Below are positions 1 through 6,818 of a DNA stretch of 19,391 bases, in pieces. Made by a program: the position numbers and the translations under genes. The DNA is from an uncultured Coriobacteriales bacterium. GTDB lineage: Bacteria; Actinomycetota; Coriobacteriia; Coriobacteriales; UMGS124. The notes below the pieces were generated by a model, which saw only the letters and a program-made list of their open reading frames with translations, searched no databases and had not been told where the DNA came from. Within the stretch, counting starts at the first letter, position 1. Every line of letters begins with the position of its first letter. Where the stretch lies: positions 1 through 19,391 of the forward strand of contig CABQHM010000060.1 in assembly GCA_902464015.1 (NCBI GenBank). Reading direction: 5' to 3'.

Positions 1-9
1 GTTCAGGCG

Positions 10-38
10 CAGTTTTTCGCCGCAAAGCAGCGAAACTG
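10..38 (+). other. weak hairpin upstream of the AICAR formyltransferase gene
   Basis: The arm at 10-20 can pair with GCGAAACTG at 30-38 if two T residues bulge out, with a loop of about nine bases. Only two T residues follow, so it is a poor terminator. It may be part of the purH leader or the end of a transcript that enters from the left. The rest of 1-84 shows no gene; a ribosome binding site lies at 72-78. Confidence 0.3.
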
Positions 39-84
39 TTTGAGCACTGAACCAAATCGGCGAGCCCTACCAAGGAGACCCCAC

Positions 85-1263
85 ATGAACGAACTCGAGC
101 TCAAGTACGGCTGCAACCCCAACCAGAAGCCCTCCCGCATTTATATGAAGGACGGCTCCGACCTGCCCCTTACCGTTCTCAACGGCAAGCCCGGCTACAT
201 CAACTTCCTCGACGCCTTCAACTCCTGGCAGCTCGTGCGCGAGCTGAAGGCCGCCACGGGCCTTCCCGCTGCCGCTTCCTTCAAGCACGTCTCCCCTGCC
301 GGCGCTGCCGTGGGCAAGCCGCTCAGCGAGACCGACCGCAAGATGTACTTCGTCGACGAGCCCGGCGAGCTTTCCCCTATCGCCTGCGCCTACATCCGCG
401 CCCGCGGTGCCGACCGCCTGTGCTCCTACGGCGACTGGGTGGCCCTGTCCGACACCTGCGACGCCGACGTAGCCCGCTACCTCAAGGGCGAGGTTTCCGA
501 CGGCATCATCGCTCCCGGCTATACCGACGAGGCTCTTGAGATCCTCAAGACCAAGAAGGCCGGCAAGTACAACGTCGTCCAGATCGACCCCGACTACGTG
601 CCTGCCCCCCAGGAGACCAAGGACGTCTTCGGCATCACCTTTGAGCAGGGCCGCAACAACTACGAGATCAACGAGTCCCTGCTCACCAACATCGTGACGC
701 AGAACAAGGAGATTCCCGAGTCGGCCAAGATCGACATGGTCGTCGCCCTCATCACGCTCAAGTACACACAATCCAACTCGGTATGCTACGTCAAGGACGG
801 CCAGGCCATCGGGATCGGCGCCGGCCAGCAGAGCCGCATCCACTGCACGCGCCTTGCCGGCAACAAGGCCGACAACTGGTACCTGCGCCAGCACCCCCGC
901 GTGCTCGGCCTTGAGTTCGTCGACGGCATCCGCCGCCCCAACCGCGACAATGCCATCGACGTCTACACCTCCGACGAGTGGGAAGACGTCCTGCGCGACG
1001 GCGAGTGGCAGCAGGTTTTCAAGGTGAAGCCCGAGCCCCTCACCCGTGAGGAGAAGAAGGCCTGGATCGCCACGCAGAAGGGCGTGACGGTGGGCTCCGA
1101 CGCCTTCTTCCCCTTCGGCGACAACGTTGAGCGTGCCCGCAAGTCGGGCGTCGACTTCATCGTCGAGCCGGGCGGCTCCATCCGCGACGACAACGTGATT
1201 GAGACGGCCGACCGCTACGGCATCGCCATGGCCTTCACCGGCATGCGCCTGTTCCACCACTAA
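85..1263 (+). CDS. purH: stand-alone AICAR formyltransferase (PurH transformylase part only)
   Basis: This enzyme transfers a formyl group from 10-formyl-tetrahydrofolate to AICAR to give FAICAR, the penultimate step of purine synthesis in the cytosol. The 392-residue protein has the transformylase active-site pair Lys67-His68 in FKHVSPAG, the motif FFPFGDNVERA, and the family C-terminus (VEPGGSIRDD, then AFTGMRLFHH). The N-terminal IMP cyclohydrolase domain of the usual two-domain PurH (about 510-530 residues) is absent, and the start is native-looking, so this is the short stand-alone form; IMP cyclohydrolase must be encoded elsewhere. The start at 85 is chosen because AAGGAGA at 72-78 sits seven bases ahead and the protein begins directly with family sequence. 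An in-frame upstream extension to 40 has no ribosome site. A terminator follows at 1341, so the gene ends its transcript. The symbol purH is used in the broad sense; some schemes give the one-domain form another name. Confidence 0.93.
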   Translation: MNELELKYGCNPNQKPSRIYMKDGSDLPLTVLNGKPGYINFLDAFNSWQLVRELKAATGLPAAASFKHVSPAGAAVGKPLSETDRKMYFVDEPGELSPIACAYIRARGADRLCSYGDWVALSDTCDADVARYLKGEVSDGIIAPGYTDEALEILKTKKAGKYNVVQIDPDYVPAPQETKDVFGITFEQGRNNYEINESLLTNIVTQNKEIPESAKIDMVVALITLKYTQSNSVCYVKDGQAIGIGAGQQSRIHCTRLAGNKADNWYLRQHPRVLGLEFVDGIRRPNRDNAIDVYTSDEWEDVLRDGEWQQVFKVKPEPLTREEKKAWIATQKGVTVGSDAFFPFGDNVERARKSGVDFIVEPGGSIRDDNVIETADRYGIAMAFTGMRLFHH

Positions 1264-1340
1264 TCTAAGCGCGGTTCACGAGACACGCGGCACTCCAGCC
1301 AGCTCCTCGATCAGCACTGTGCATCCATCGCTTTGCATGA

Positions 1341-1380
1341 AGCGGGCTCGGGCATAACCGCCCGAGCCTGCTTTTGTTTT
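1341..1380 (+). terminator. intrinsic terminator after purH
   Basis: AGCGGGCTCGGGC pairs with GCCCGAGCCTGCT through one G-T wobble around a six-base loop (ATAACC), followed by a T-rich tract ending at 1380. It lies 77 bases after the purH stop. Confidence 0.9.
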
Positions 1381-1551
1381 GCGATCCATCTCACGGCAGT
1401 TCGCGAAGCCAACAACGCCGAGGTCGTCACCCTGCTCGTGCAGCGCCGCAACGTCGCGGAAACCCACCCCCACTTCGAATCCTAGCGGCACGGCGCCCAA
1501 AGCAGGAAATGCTGAAGGAACCGGTCGGGCACCTCCAACCCTAAGCTCTAG
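1381..1551 (+). pseudogene. worn 3' end of a lost LRR-module gene copy
   Basis: Directly after the purH terminator, the frame starting at 1381 reads 34 codons to TAG at 1483-1485 with no start codon. It contains REANNAEVVTLL, which resembles the C-terminal helices of the two intact LRR genes (ARKAENTEAIAKLM): alternating A, N, E and L positions match and the spacing is similar. A second piece supports a lost copy. AGCTCTAGCG at 1545-1554 matches the stop region of the first LRR gene (3692-3700). From the TAG at 1549-1551 to the shared leader block at 1591 there are 39 bases, exactly as between the stop at 3695-3697 and the block at 3737, with ACCGAG and GCTTG shared in between. I read this as the residue of a deleted upstream paralogue. 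The short match leaves room for chance. Confidence 0.5.
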
Positions 1552-1590
1552 CGGCACCACGTCCACCGAGGAAAGCTTGACCTTCCCTCT

Positions 1591-1622
1591 CACCAGGCTT
1601 AGCCTGGCATAGTCCGAGATTC
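1591..1622 (+). promoter_or_regulatory. shared leader/promoter block with palindrome, copy 1
   Basis: This 32-base block is 29/32 identical to 3737-3768 and lies 32 bases before the first LRR start codon. It holds the inverted repeat CCAGGCTTAGCCTGG (1593-1607), directly followed by TGG-CATAGT, which fits an extended -10 element (CATAGT at 1608-1613). A TTGACC at 1577-1582 with TAGCCT at 1600-1605 (17-base spacer) is an alternative sigma-70-like pair. The palindrome against the putative -10 would suit a repressor operator or an RNA hairpin. The function is inferred; the duplication is directly visible. Confidence 0.5.
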
Positions 1623-1654
1623 ACCGCTTTTTCCAAGGGGAGAAGGGACTCCGC

Positions 1655-3697
1655 ATGGCAACCGATGTGGCTTCGACACGGTTTCATATCACACATATTG
1701 CAGGCAACGAAGATCGGCTCTTCGCCTTTATCAACAGCTTCGTCCAAGACAACAAAGACGCATACACACCCGGCTACTCCAACAGCATGAGCTGGATCAT
1801 TGAGGAAATCTACGGGTGGGGCGATAAACAAGACTGGAATCGCGACTGGCGTCCCATGATGGCAGGAGGGAAGCTCACCTTCAGCGAGGATGAGTGTGGC
1901 TGCTTTGAAACATCCGAATGCGTGAGTAAGTTTGCCACCCTACTTGCCGAGCAGATTCCCGAGGTGGGCTTCAAAGCCAAAGTCCACGTCGTCTTCTATG
2001 TCACCGGAGATGAATTCGCAAAGACCTTTAAATCCGCACCAGGTAGATCAGAGGTTGTTACAAACTACAGAGATGGAGGCGACCTCTCCCTGGATGAAGA
2101 TGACAGATACCTGTACAGGGGTAATAAGTCCATTACTGTGGTCAACGTACCCGAAGACTGGACCGAAATAAGCGACATTGCCTTTCAGTTCTGCAAATCC
2201 CTCTTGGGTGTCAACATACCCGAAGGCGTGACCAGAATCGGCAATTATGCCTTCCAGGACTGCAAGTCCCTCATGTCCATCGAGATACCCAGTAGCGTGG
2301 TTGAGATTGGCACAGGCGCCTTCTCGAAATGCAAGTCTCTCAAATCTGTCAAGTTGCACGAAGGCTTGAAGAAAATCGGCCAGGGTGCCTTCGAAAAATG
2401 CGACTCCCTCGAATCCTTCAAGATTCCCGACACCGTAACAGAGATCGGCGACCGACCCTTCGAAAAGTGCAAGTCCCTCAAGTCCCTCGAAGTGCCCGAG
2501 TCCCTGAAGTCGTTCGGCGAAGCAAGTCTTGACGCACCATACGTCCGCTTTGTCGGATGCAGGGCATCCACCGTCGGCTCGACTGCCTTCAGCGTCAAGC
2601 TTCCTGAGAAAATCTGGGTGGAAGACATTGCATGCCTGACGCCTGCCCTGAGGCCCGCCGCAGCTGTATGCTTCGCCGAAGACCCTTCAGGCAGCGAGCA
2701 GCGCCAGACGTCCCACCTCAAGTACATCAGGACGAACACCTCGAGGCTTGTCAGCCACACCAAGGATCACCCCGCACTTCTCGAATTGATGGCCAAGCAC
2801 GGCCTCATTGACGAGGATGGATTACCCGCCCAGCCCGATATTTCGCAGGCTGGCGGCCAACCCCCCACCGAAGAGTTCGAAATCGCTGGGAGCACCTTGG
2901 TCGCCTATGCCGGCCCCGGCGGCGACGTTTCGATTCCTCAAGGCGTAACGGAAATCGGCGAAGACGCCTTCTGGCATTGCGACACCCTCAAATCGGTCAC
3001 GATTCCCGAAGGTGTGATCGGAATCTGCGACCACGCCTTTAAGGGCTGTGGGCGCCTCAAATCAATCGAGCTGCCCAAAAGCATGACCGAGATCGGTAAA
3101 GGCGCCTTCGAGCGTTGCAGATCTCTCAAGTCCATTACCATACCCGCTGGAGTAACCAGAATCGGCGTCTCTGCCTTCGAACGCTGCGGCTCCCTCGAGG
3201 CCACCGTTGAGTCTGGGTGCACGGCATTCATCGGAGACTGGGCCTTCAATAGGTGCAAGTCCGTTACTGTGCCCGAGTCTGTAGAGGATTTTGGCGAAGG
3301 AGCCCTGAGCGCATCGTACGTTCGTTTGCCTGGAATCAGGGTGCCCGCCGCCGGAGTACACGCCTTTGGCGACGGGCTGCCGGAGCGAATTTGGGCGGAA
3401 CACCTGAATTCGCTGACAACGCAGATGAAACCCACCGCAGTCCTGGGGTTCGCCGAGGACCCTTCAGGCAGCGATCAGCGCAGGGCCTCCCATATCAAGT
3501 ACATCAAGTCGCACATTCCCCTTACCGTGGCCAATCCCAGCCTCCTCGACCTGGTAATTAAAGAGTGGCTCATCACCGCAAAGACCCTTCCCGCCTACCT
3601 CGAGGAAGCACGCAAGGCCGAGAATACCGAGGCCATCGCCAAGCTCATGGAGTACGCCAAGACACTGGGGAAGCCCGGCTCCGGCCTCGAGCTCTAG
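1655..3697 (+). CDS. leaderless LRR_5 (BspA-type) repeat protein with novel N-terminal domain
   Basis: The 680-residue protein starts at an ATG preceded by GGGGAGAAGGG (1637-1647). Residues 1-150 form a Trp- and acid-rich globular domain with no repeats; WGDKQDW at 55-61 faintly recalls YubB/DUF1281-type ferredoxin-like domains (weak). About 158-290 and 422-550 are two blocks of 23-residue LRR_5 repeats (pattern IPEGVTxIGxxAFxxCxSLKS). Each block is followed by a helical module beginning (L)PE(K/R)IWxE (316-395 and 575-680), with the signature FAEDPSGS and, at the end, LEEARKAENTEAIAKLMEYA, which looks ankyrin-like. There is no signal peptide, membrane segment, LPXTG motif or cell-wall domain, so it is probably cytosolic, unlike classic BspA adhesins. 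LRR_5 domains usually bind proteins; the ligand is unknown. Base composition is visibly more AT-rich than neighbouring core genes, and the next gene is a paralogue. Confidence 0.85.
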   Translation: MATDVASTRFHITHIAGNEDRLFAFINSFVQDNKDAYTPGYSNSMSWIIEEIYGWGDKQDWNRDWRPMMAGGKLTFSEDECGCFETSECVSKFATLLAEQIPEVGFKAKVHVVFYVTGDEFAKTFKSAPGRSEVVTNYRDGGDLSLDEDDRYLYRGNKSITVVNVPEDWTEISDIAFQFCKSLLGVNIPEGVTRIGNYAFQDCKSLMSIEIPSSVVEIGTGAFSKCKSLKSVKLHEGLKKIGQGAFEKCDSLESFKIPDTVTEIGDRPFEKCKSLKSLEVPESLKSFGEASLDAPYVRFVGCRASTVGSTAFSVKLPEKIWVEDIACLTPALRPAAAVCFAEDPSGSEQRQTSHLKYIRTNTSRLVSHTKDHPALLELMAKHGLIDEDGLPAQPDISQAGGQPPTEEFEIAGSTLVAYAGPGGDVSIPQGVTEIGEDAFWHCDTLKSVTIPEGVIGICDHAFKGCGRLKSIELPKSMTEIGKGAFERCRSLKSITIPAGVTRIGVSAFERCGSLEATVESGCTAFIGDWAFNRCKSVTVPESVEDFGEGALSASYVRLPGIRVPAAGVHAFGDGLPERIWAEHLNSLTTQMKPTAVLGFAEDPSGSDQRRASHIKYIKSHIPLTVANPSLLDLVIKEWLITAKTLPAYLEEARKAENTEAIAKLMEYAKTLGKPGSGLEL

Positions 3698-3736
3698 CGA
3701 AGAGATGCACCTACCGAGCCAGGCTTGCCCCCTGTC

Positions 3737-3768
3737 CACCAGGCTCCTCCTGGCATAGTCCGAGATTC
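3737..3768 (+). promoter_or_regulatory. shared leader/promoter block with palindrome, copy 2
   Basis: This is the second copy of the block at 1591-1622, differing only at three bases in the centre of the palindrome. The arms CCAGG (3739-3743) and CCTGG (3749-3753) are kept while the centre changed, which suggests selection on the arms. TGG-CATAGT again forms a possible extended -10 (CATAGT at 3754-3759). It lies 39 bases after the first LRR stop and 39 before the second LRR start, so the second gene probably has its own, co-regulated promoter. Confidence 0.5.
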
Positions 3769-3807
3769 GTCGGCCCAAGACCGACACATACTCCGAAAGG
3801 AACACGT

Positions 3808-6585
3808 ATGGAGGACTTCATAATTCGCAAAGGCGTGCTGGTCAAGTACACAGGCCACGATCACAACGTCGTGATACCCGAAGGCGTGACCGAGATTGGC
3901 ATAGGAGCCTTCGAGGATTGCAGATTCCTCGAGTCCGTCACGATGCCTGGGAGCGTGACCGTGATTGGTGAACGAGCCTTCCGGGATTGCAGGTTTCTCG
4001 AATCACTCGTGATACCCGTGGGCGTGACCAAAATTGGCAACAGTGCCTTCTATGGATGCGCGCGCCTCAAGTCAGTCACGATACCCAAGGGCGTGAACGA
4101 GATCGGCGAACGGGCCTTCGTGGACTGCGAATCCCTCAAGTCGGTCGCGATACCCGAAGGCGTGACCAAGATAGGCGAATTTGCCTTCGCTGGCTGCAAG
4201 TCCCTCAAATCAGTCGCGATACCCGAGGGCGTGACCACGATTGGGGTTCACGTCTTCTCAGAATGCAGGTCCCTCAAGTCAGTCACGATACCCGAGGGCG
4301 TGACCGAGATAGGCAGAGGGGTCTTCTCTGATTGCAGGTCCCTCACGTCAGTCGCGATACCCGAGGGCGTGACCGAGATAGGCAAGGGGGCCTTCTCTGG
4401 TTGCAGGTCCCTCACGTCAGTCGCGATACCCGAGGGCGTGACCAAAATTGGCGATGGCGCCTTCTCGGAATGCATGAGCCTCAAGTCGGTCGCAATACCC
4501 GAAGGCGTGACTACAATCGGCAACGAGATCTTCCGGGGGTGCAGGGCTCTCGAATCAGTTGCAATACCCGGGAGCGTGACTATGATCGGCAGCTGCTGCA
4601 CCTTCCAGGATTGCACGTCCCTCAAGTCGCTCGCGATACCCAAGGGTGTGACCATAATCGGGAACTGCGTCTTCTCGGGATGTAAATCCCTCGAGTCCGT
4701 CACGATACCGGAGGGCGTGACTTGGATCGGCTGGAGGACCTTCGGGGATTGCACATCCCTCAAGTCAGTCGCGATACCCGAGGGCGTGACCACGATCGAG
4801 AGCTACATCTTCTTGGGATGCGAATCCCTCGAGTCCGTCACGATACCGGGAAGCACGACCTGGATCCGCGAAGGGGCCTTCGAGAATTGCAAATCCCTCG
4901 AGTCCGTCACGATACCCGAGGGTGTGACCGAGATCGGCGAAGGGGCCCTCCAGGGTTGCGAATCTCTTGAGTCCGTCACGATACCCGGGAGCGTGACTAA
5001 AATCGGCGAAGGGGCCCTCCGAGGGTGCAAGTTCATCCGCATCAACGGAAGCACGCCGTCCGTCATCGGCAAGGCTGCGTTCGACGACATGCCTCCCGAG
5101 CGAATCTGGGCGGAGGACCTGGGATCACTGGAACCGGCGTTGAAACCCATCGCAGTCCTGACATTCGCCGAGGACCCCTCGGGCAGCGATCAGCGCAGAG
5201 CCTCCCATCTCAAGTACATCAAGTCGCACATCCCCCTGTCCGCGGCCAACCCCAGCCTCCTCGACCTGGCGATTCGGGAGCGGCTCGTCACAGCGGAGAA
5301 CCTTCCCGCCTACCTCGAGGAGGCGCGCAAGGCCGAGAACGCCGAGGCCATCGCCAAGCTCATGGAGTACGCCGAGGCACCGCTGAAGCCCGGCACCCAC
5401 CGCGTGGAGGACTTCAAGACCAGCAAAGGCGTGCTGATTGAGTACACGGGCTGCGATCTCAACGTCGCGATACCCGAGGGCGTGACCGAGATCGGCGAGG
5501 GGGCATTCAAGGGTTACGAGTCCCTCGAGTCCGTCGCGATACCCGAGGGCGTGACCAGAATTGGCGATGGCGCCTTCTCGGAATGCGTGAACCTCAAGTC
5601 AGTCGCGATACCCGAGGGCGTGACCGAGATTGGCGAAGGGGCCTTCCGGGGTTGCGAATCCCTCGAGACCATCGCGATACCCGAGGGCGTGACCGAGATC
5701 GGCGCTAGTGCCTTCTATGGATGCAAGCACCTCAAGTCAGTCGCGATACCCGAGGGCGTAACCGAGATTGGCATAGGAACCTTCGAGAAATGCGAATCCC
5801 TCGAGACCGTCGCAATACCCAAGGGTGTAACCGAGATTGACTACAGGACCTTCTTGCATTGCAAATCCCTCAAGTCAATTGCAATACCCGAGGGCGTGAC
5901 CAAAATCGGCATCTTTGCCTTCTCGGAATGCGAATCCCTCAAGTCAGTCACGATACCCGAGGGCGTAGCCGAAATCGGCAGCAACGCCTTCTCGGAATGT
6001 GCAAAACTCAGGTCAGTCGCAATACCCGAAGGTGTGACCGTGATCGGCAGAGAGGCCTTCGAGGAGTGCAAGTCCCTCAAGTCAATTGCAATACCCGGGA
6101 GCGTGACCAAGATTGGCGAAGAGGCATTCCAGGGGTGCAAGTCCATCCATCTCAACGGAAACAGCCTGTCCGTCATCGGCAAAGGGGCCTTCCAAGGGTG
6201 TAAGTCCATCCGCGTCAGCGGAAGCACGTCGTCCGCCATCAGCAAGGCCGCGTTCGGCGACATGCTTCCCGAGCGAATCTGGGCGGAGGACCTGGGGTCG
6301 CTGACGCCGCCGTTGAAACCCGCCGCGGTCCTGGCATTCGCCGAGGACCCCTCAGGCAGCGAGCTGCGCAAGGCCTCCCATCTCAAGTACATCAAGTCGC
6401 ACATACCCTTTACCATGTCCAACCCCAGCATCCTCGACCTGGTAATTCGTGAGCGCATCATCACAGCGAAGACTCTTCCCGCCTACCTCGAGGAGGCGCG
6501 CAGGGCCGAGAATACCGAGACGGTCGCCAAGCTCATGGAGTACGCCGAGACGCTGCAGAAACCCGGCTCCGATCTCGAGCTGTAA
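3808..6585 (+). CDS. leaderless LRR_5 repeat protein, fusion of two LRR units
   Basis: The start at ATG 3808 follows GAAAGGAA (3795-3802) and gives 925 residues; a longer in-frame reading from 3565 would overlap the previous gene and the promoter block. Unit 1 has an N-cap (MEDFIIRKGVLVKYTG), 17 LRR_5 repeats of 23 residues (21-411; repeat 11 has one extra residue, reading SCC), then a helical module (428-530: IWAEDL, FAEDPSGSDQRRASH, LEEARKAENAEAIAKLMEYA). Unit 2 restarts at residue 533 with a copy of the N-cap (VEDFKTSKGVLIEYTG), ten repeats plus two short ones (553-795), and a second module (820-925). The normal tail PGSGLEL-stop is replaced at the join by PGTHR. No signal peptide or anchor is present, so a cytosolic location is likely. 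Nearly every repeat uses the rare Ile codon ATA. Binding function is inferred from the LRR fold; the partner is unknown. Confidence 0.87.
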   Translation: MEDFIIRKGVLVKYTGHDHNVVIPEGVTEIGIGAFEDCRFLESVTMPGSVTVIGERAFRDCRFLESLVIPVGVTKIGNSAFYGCARLKSVTIPKGVNEIGERAFVDCESLKSVAIPEGVTKIGEFAFAGCKSLKSVAIPEGVTTIGVHVFSECRSLKSVTIPEGVTEIGRGVFSDCRSLTSVAIPEGVTEIGKGAFSGCRSLTSVAIPEGVTKIGDGAFSECMSLKSVAIPEGVTTIGNEIFRGCRALESVAIPGSVTMIGSCCTFQDCTSLKSLAIPKGVTIIGNCVFSGCKSLESVTIPEGVTWIGWRTFGDCTSLKSVAIPEGVTTIESYIFLGCESLESVTIPGSTTWIREGAFENCKSLESVTIPEGVTEIGEGALQGCESLESVTIPGSVTKIGEGALRGCKFIRINGSTPSVIGKAAFDDMPPERIWAEDLGSLEPALKPIAVLTFAEDPSGSDQRRASHLKYIKSHIPLSAANPSLLDLAIRERLVTAENLPAYLEEARKAENAEAIAKLMEYAEAPLKPGTHRVEDFKTSKGVLIEYTGCDLNVAIPEGVTEIGEGAFKGYESLESVAIPEGVTRIGDGAFSECVNLKSVAIPEGVTEIGEGAFRGCESLETIAIPEGVTEIGASAFYGCKHLKSVAIPEGVTEIGIGTFEKCESLETVAIPKGVTEIDYRTFLHCKSLKSIAIPEGVTKIGIFAFSECESLKSVTIPEGVAEIGSNAFSECAKLRSVAIPEGVTVIGREAFEECKSLKSIAIPGSVTKIGEEAFQGCKSIHLNGNSLSVIGKGAFQGCKSIRVSGSTSSAISKAAFGDMLPERIWAEDLGSLTPPLKPAAVLAFAEDPSGSELRKASHLKYIKSHIPFTMSNPSILDLVIRERIITAKTLPAYLEEARRAENTETVAKLMEYAETLQKPGSDLEL
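3868..5040 (+). repeat. 69-bp tandem repeat array 1 (17 copies, coding)
   Basis: Seventeen in-frame 69-bp units encode the LRR repeats of unit 1. Neighbouring units are close at DNA level, e.g. the core GCGATACCCGAGGGCGTGAC recurs again and again, with most variation in the last third of each unit. Unit 11 has a 3-base insertion. Such near-identity suits gain and loss of units by slippage or recombination. Confidence 0.9.
5464..6153 (+). repeat. 69-bp tandem repeat array 2 (10 copies, coding)
   Basis: Ten in-frame 69-bp units encode the LRR repeats of unit 2 and share the same core as array 1. Unit 1 has Tyr where the conserved Cys normally stands (GAFKGYESLES). Two shorter, diverged repeats with the phrase KSI(H/R) follow before the helical module. 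Confidence 0.9.
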
Positions 6586-6617
6586 CCAAAAGACGCGCGA
6601 AAAACGGAAGCACGACT

Positions 6618-6650
6618 CCCTCGCCGCAGGCATACACCTCGCGGCGAGGG
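6618..6650 (+). other. GC-rich hairpin after the LRR genes
   Basis: CCCTCGCCGC (6618-6627) and GCGGCGAGGG (6641-6650) form a perfect 10-bp stem with a 13-base loop, 33 bases after the LRR stop. No T tract follows on either strand, so it is not a standard intrinsic terminator. It could protect the mRNA end or attenuate read-through into the VWA gene. Confidence 0.6.
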
Positions 6651-6701
6651 CACCTGACAATTTGCAGTGAATGCTGCGATGTGCACGGCCTTGCCACTAC
6701 A

Positions 6702-6749
6702 CTACTCGCGGGCGTCCCGGGCTCGGGCGACCGGACCGCCCGCGAGTAG
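6702..6749 (+). other. long GC-rich hairpin in the leader of the VWA/metallopeptidase gene
   Basis: CTACTCGCGGGCG (6702-6714) pairs perfectly with CGCCCGCGAGTAG (6737-6749), and after a one-base bulge TCC/GGA continues the stem. No T run follows. The gene's start codon with a ribosome site lies 70 bases on (6819). Together with 6618-6650 it makes the 233-base gap unusually structured. It may be an attenuator or an RNA-processing site. Confidence 0.6.
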
Positions 6750-6818
6750 ATGGCCGCCTTGGCAGCATCGGCCCACAGCGGCCGAATACGTTACGAACCA
6801 CGGGAGGGGCCACGCCTC

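Noticed and set aside
67..1260. 397-residue open frame antisense to purH
   Set aside because: Same codon-bias mirror effect; low-complexity Val/Gly/Leu/Asp composition and no ribosome site.
3565..3807. N-terminal extension of the second LRR gene
   Set aside because: It would overlap the first LRR gene and the promoter-like block and lacks repeats; ATG 3808 has a ribosome site and starts with the family N-cap.
3868..6153. CRISPR array
   Set aside because: The units are 69 bp, contiguous and in frame with no unique spacers; they encode LRR_5 repeats.
3987..6464. Many repetitive open frames in other frames across the LRR arrays
   Set aside because: They are periodic only because the 69-bp repeat length is a multiple of three; the LRR frame alone matches a protein family and has a ribosome site.
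6750..6818. Upstream ATG for the VWA/metallopeptidase gene
   Set aside because: It abuts a 13-bp hairpin that would block ribosome access and has no ribosome site, unlike ATG 6819.
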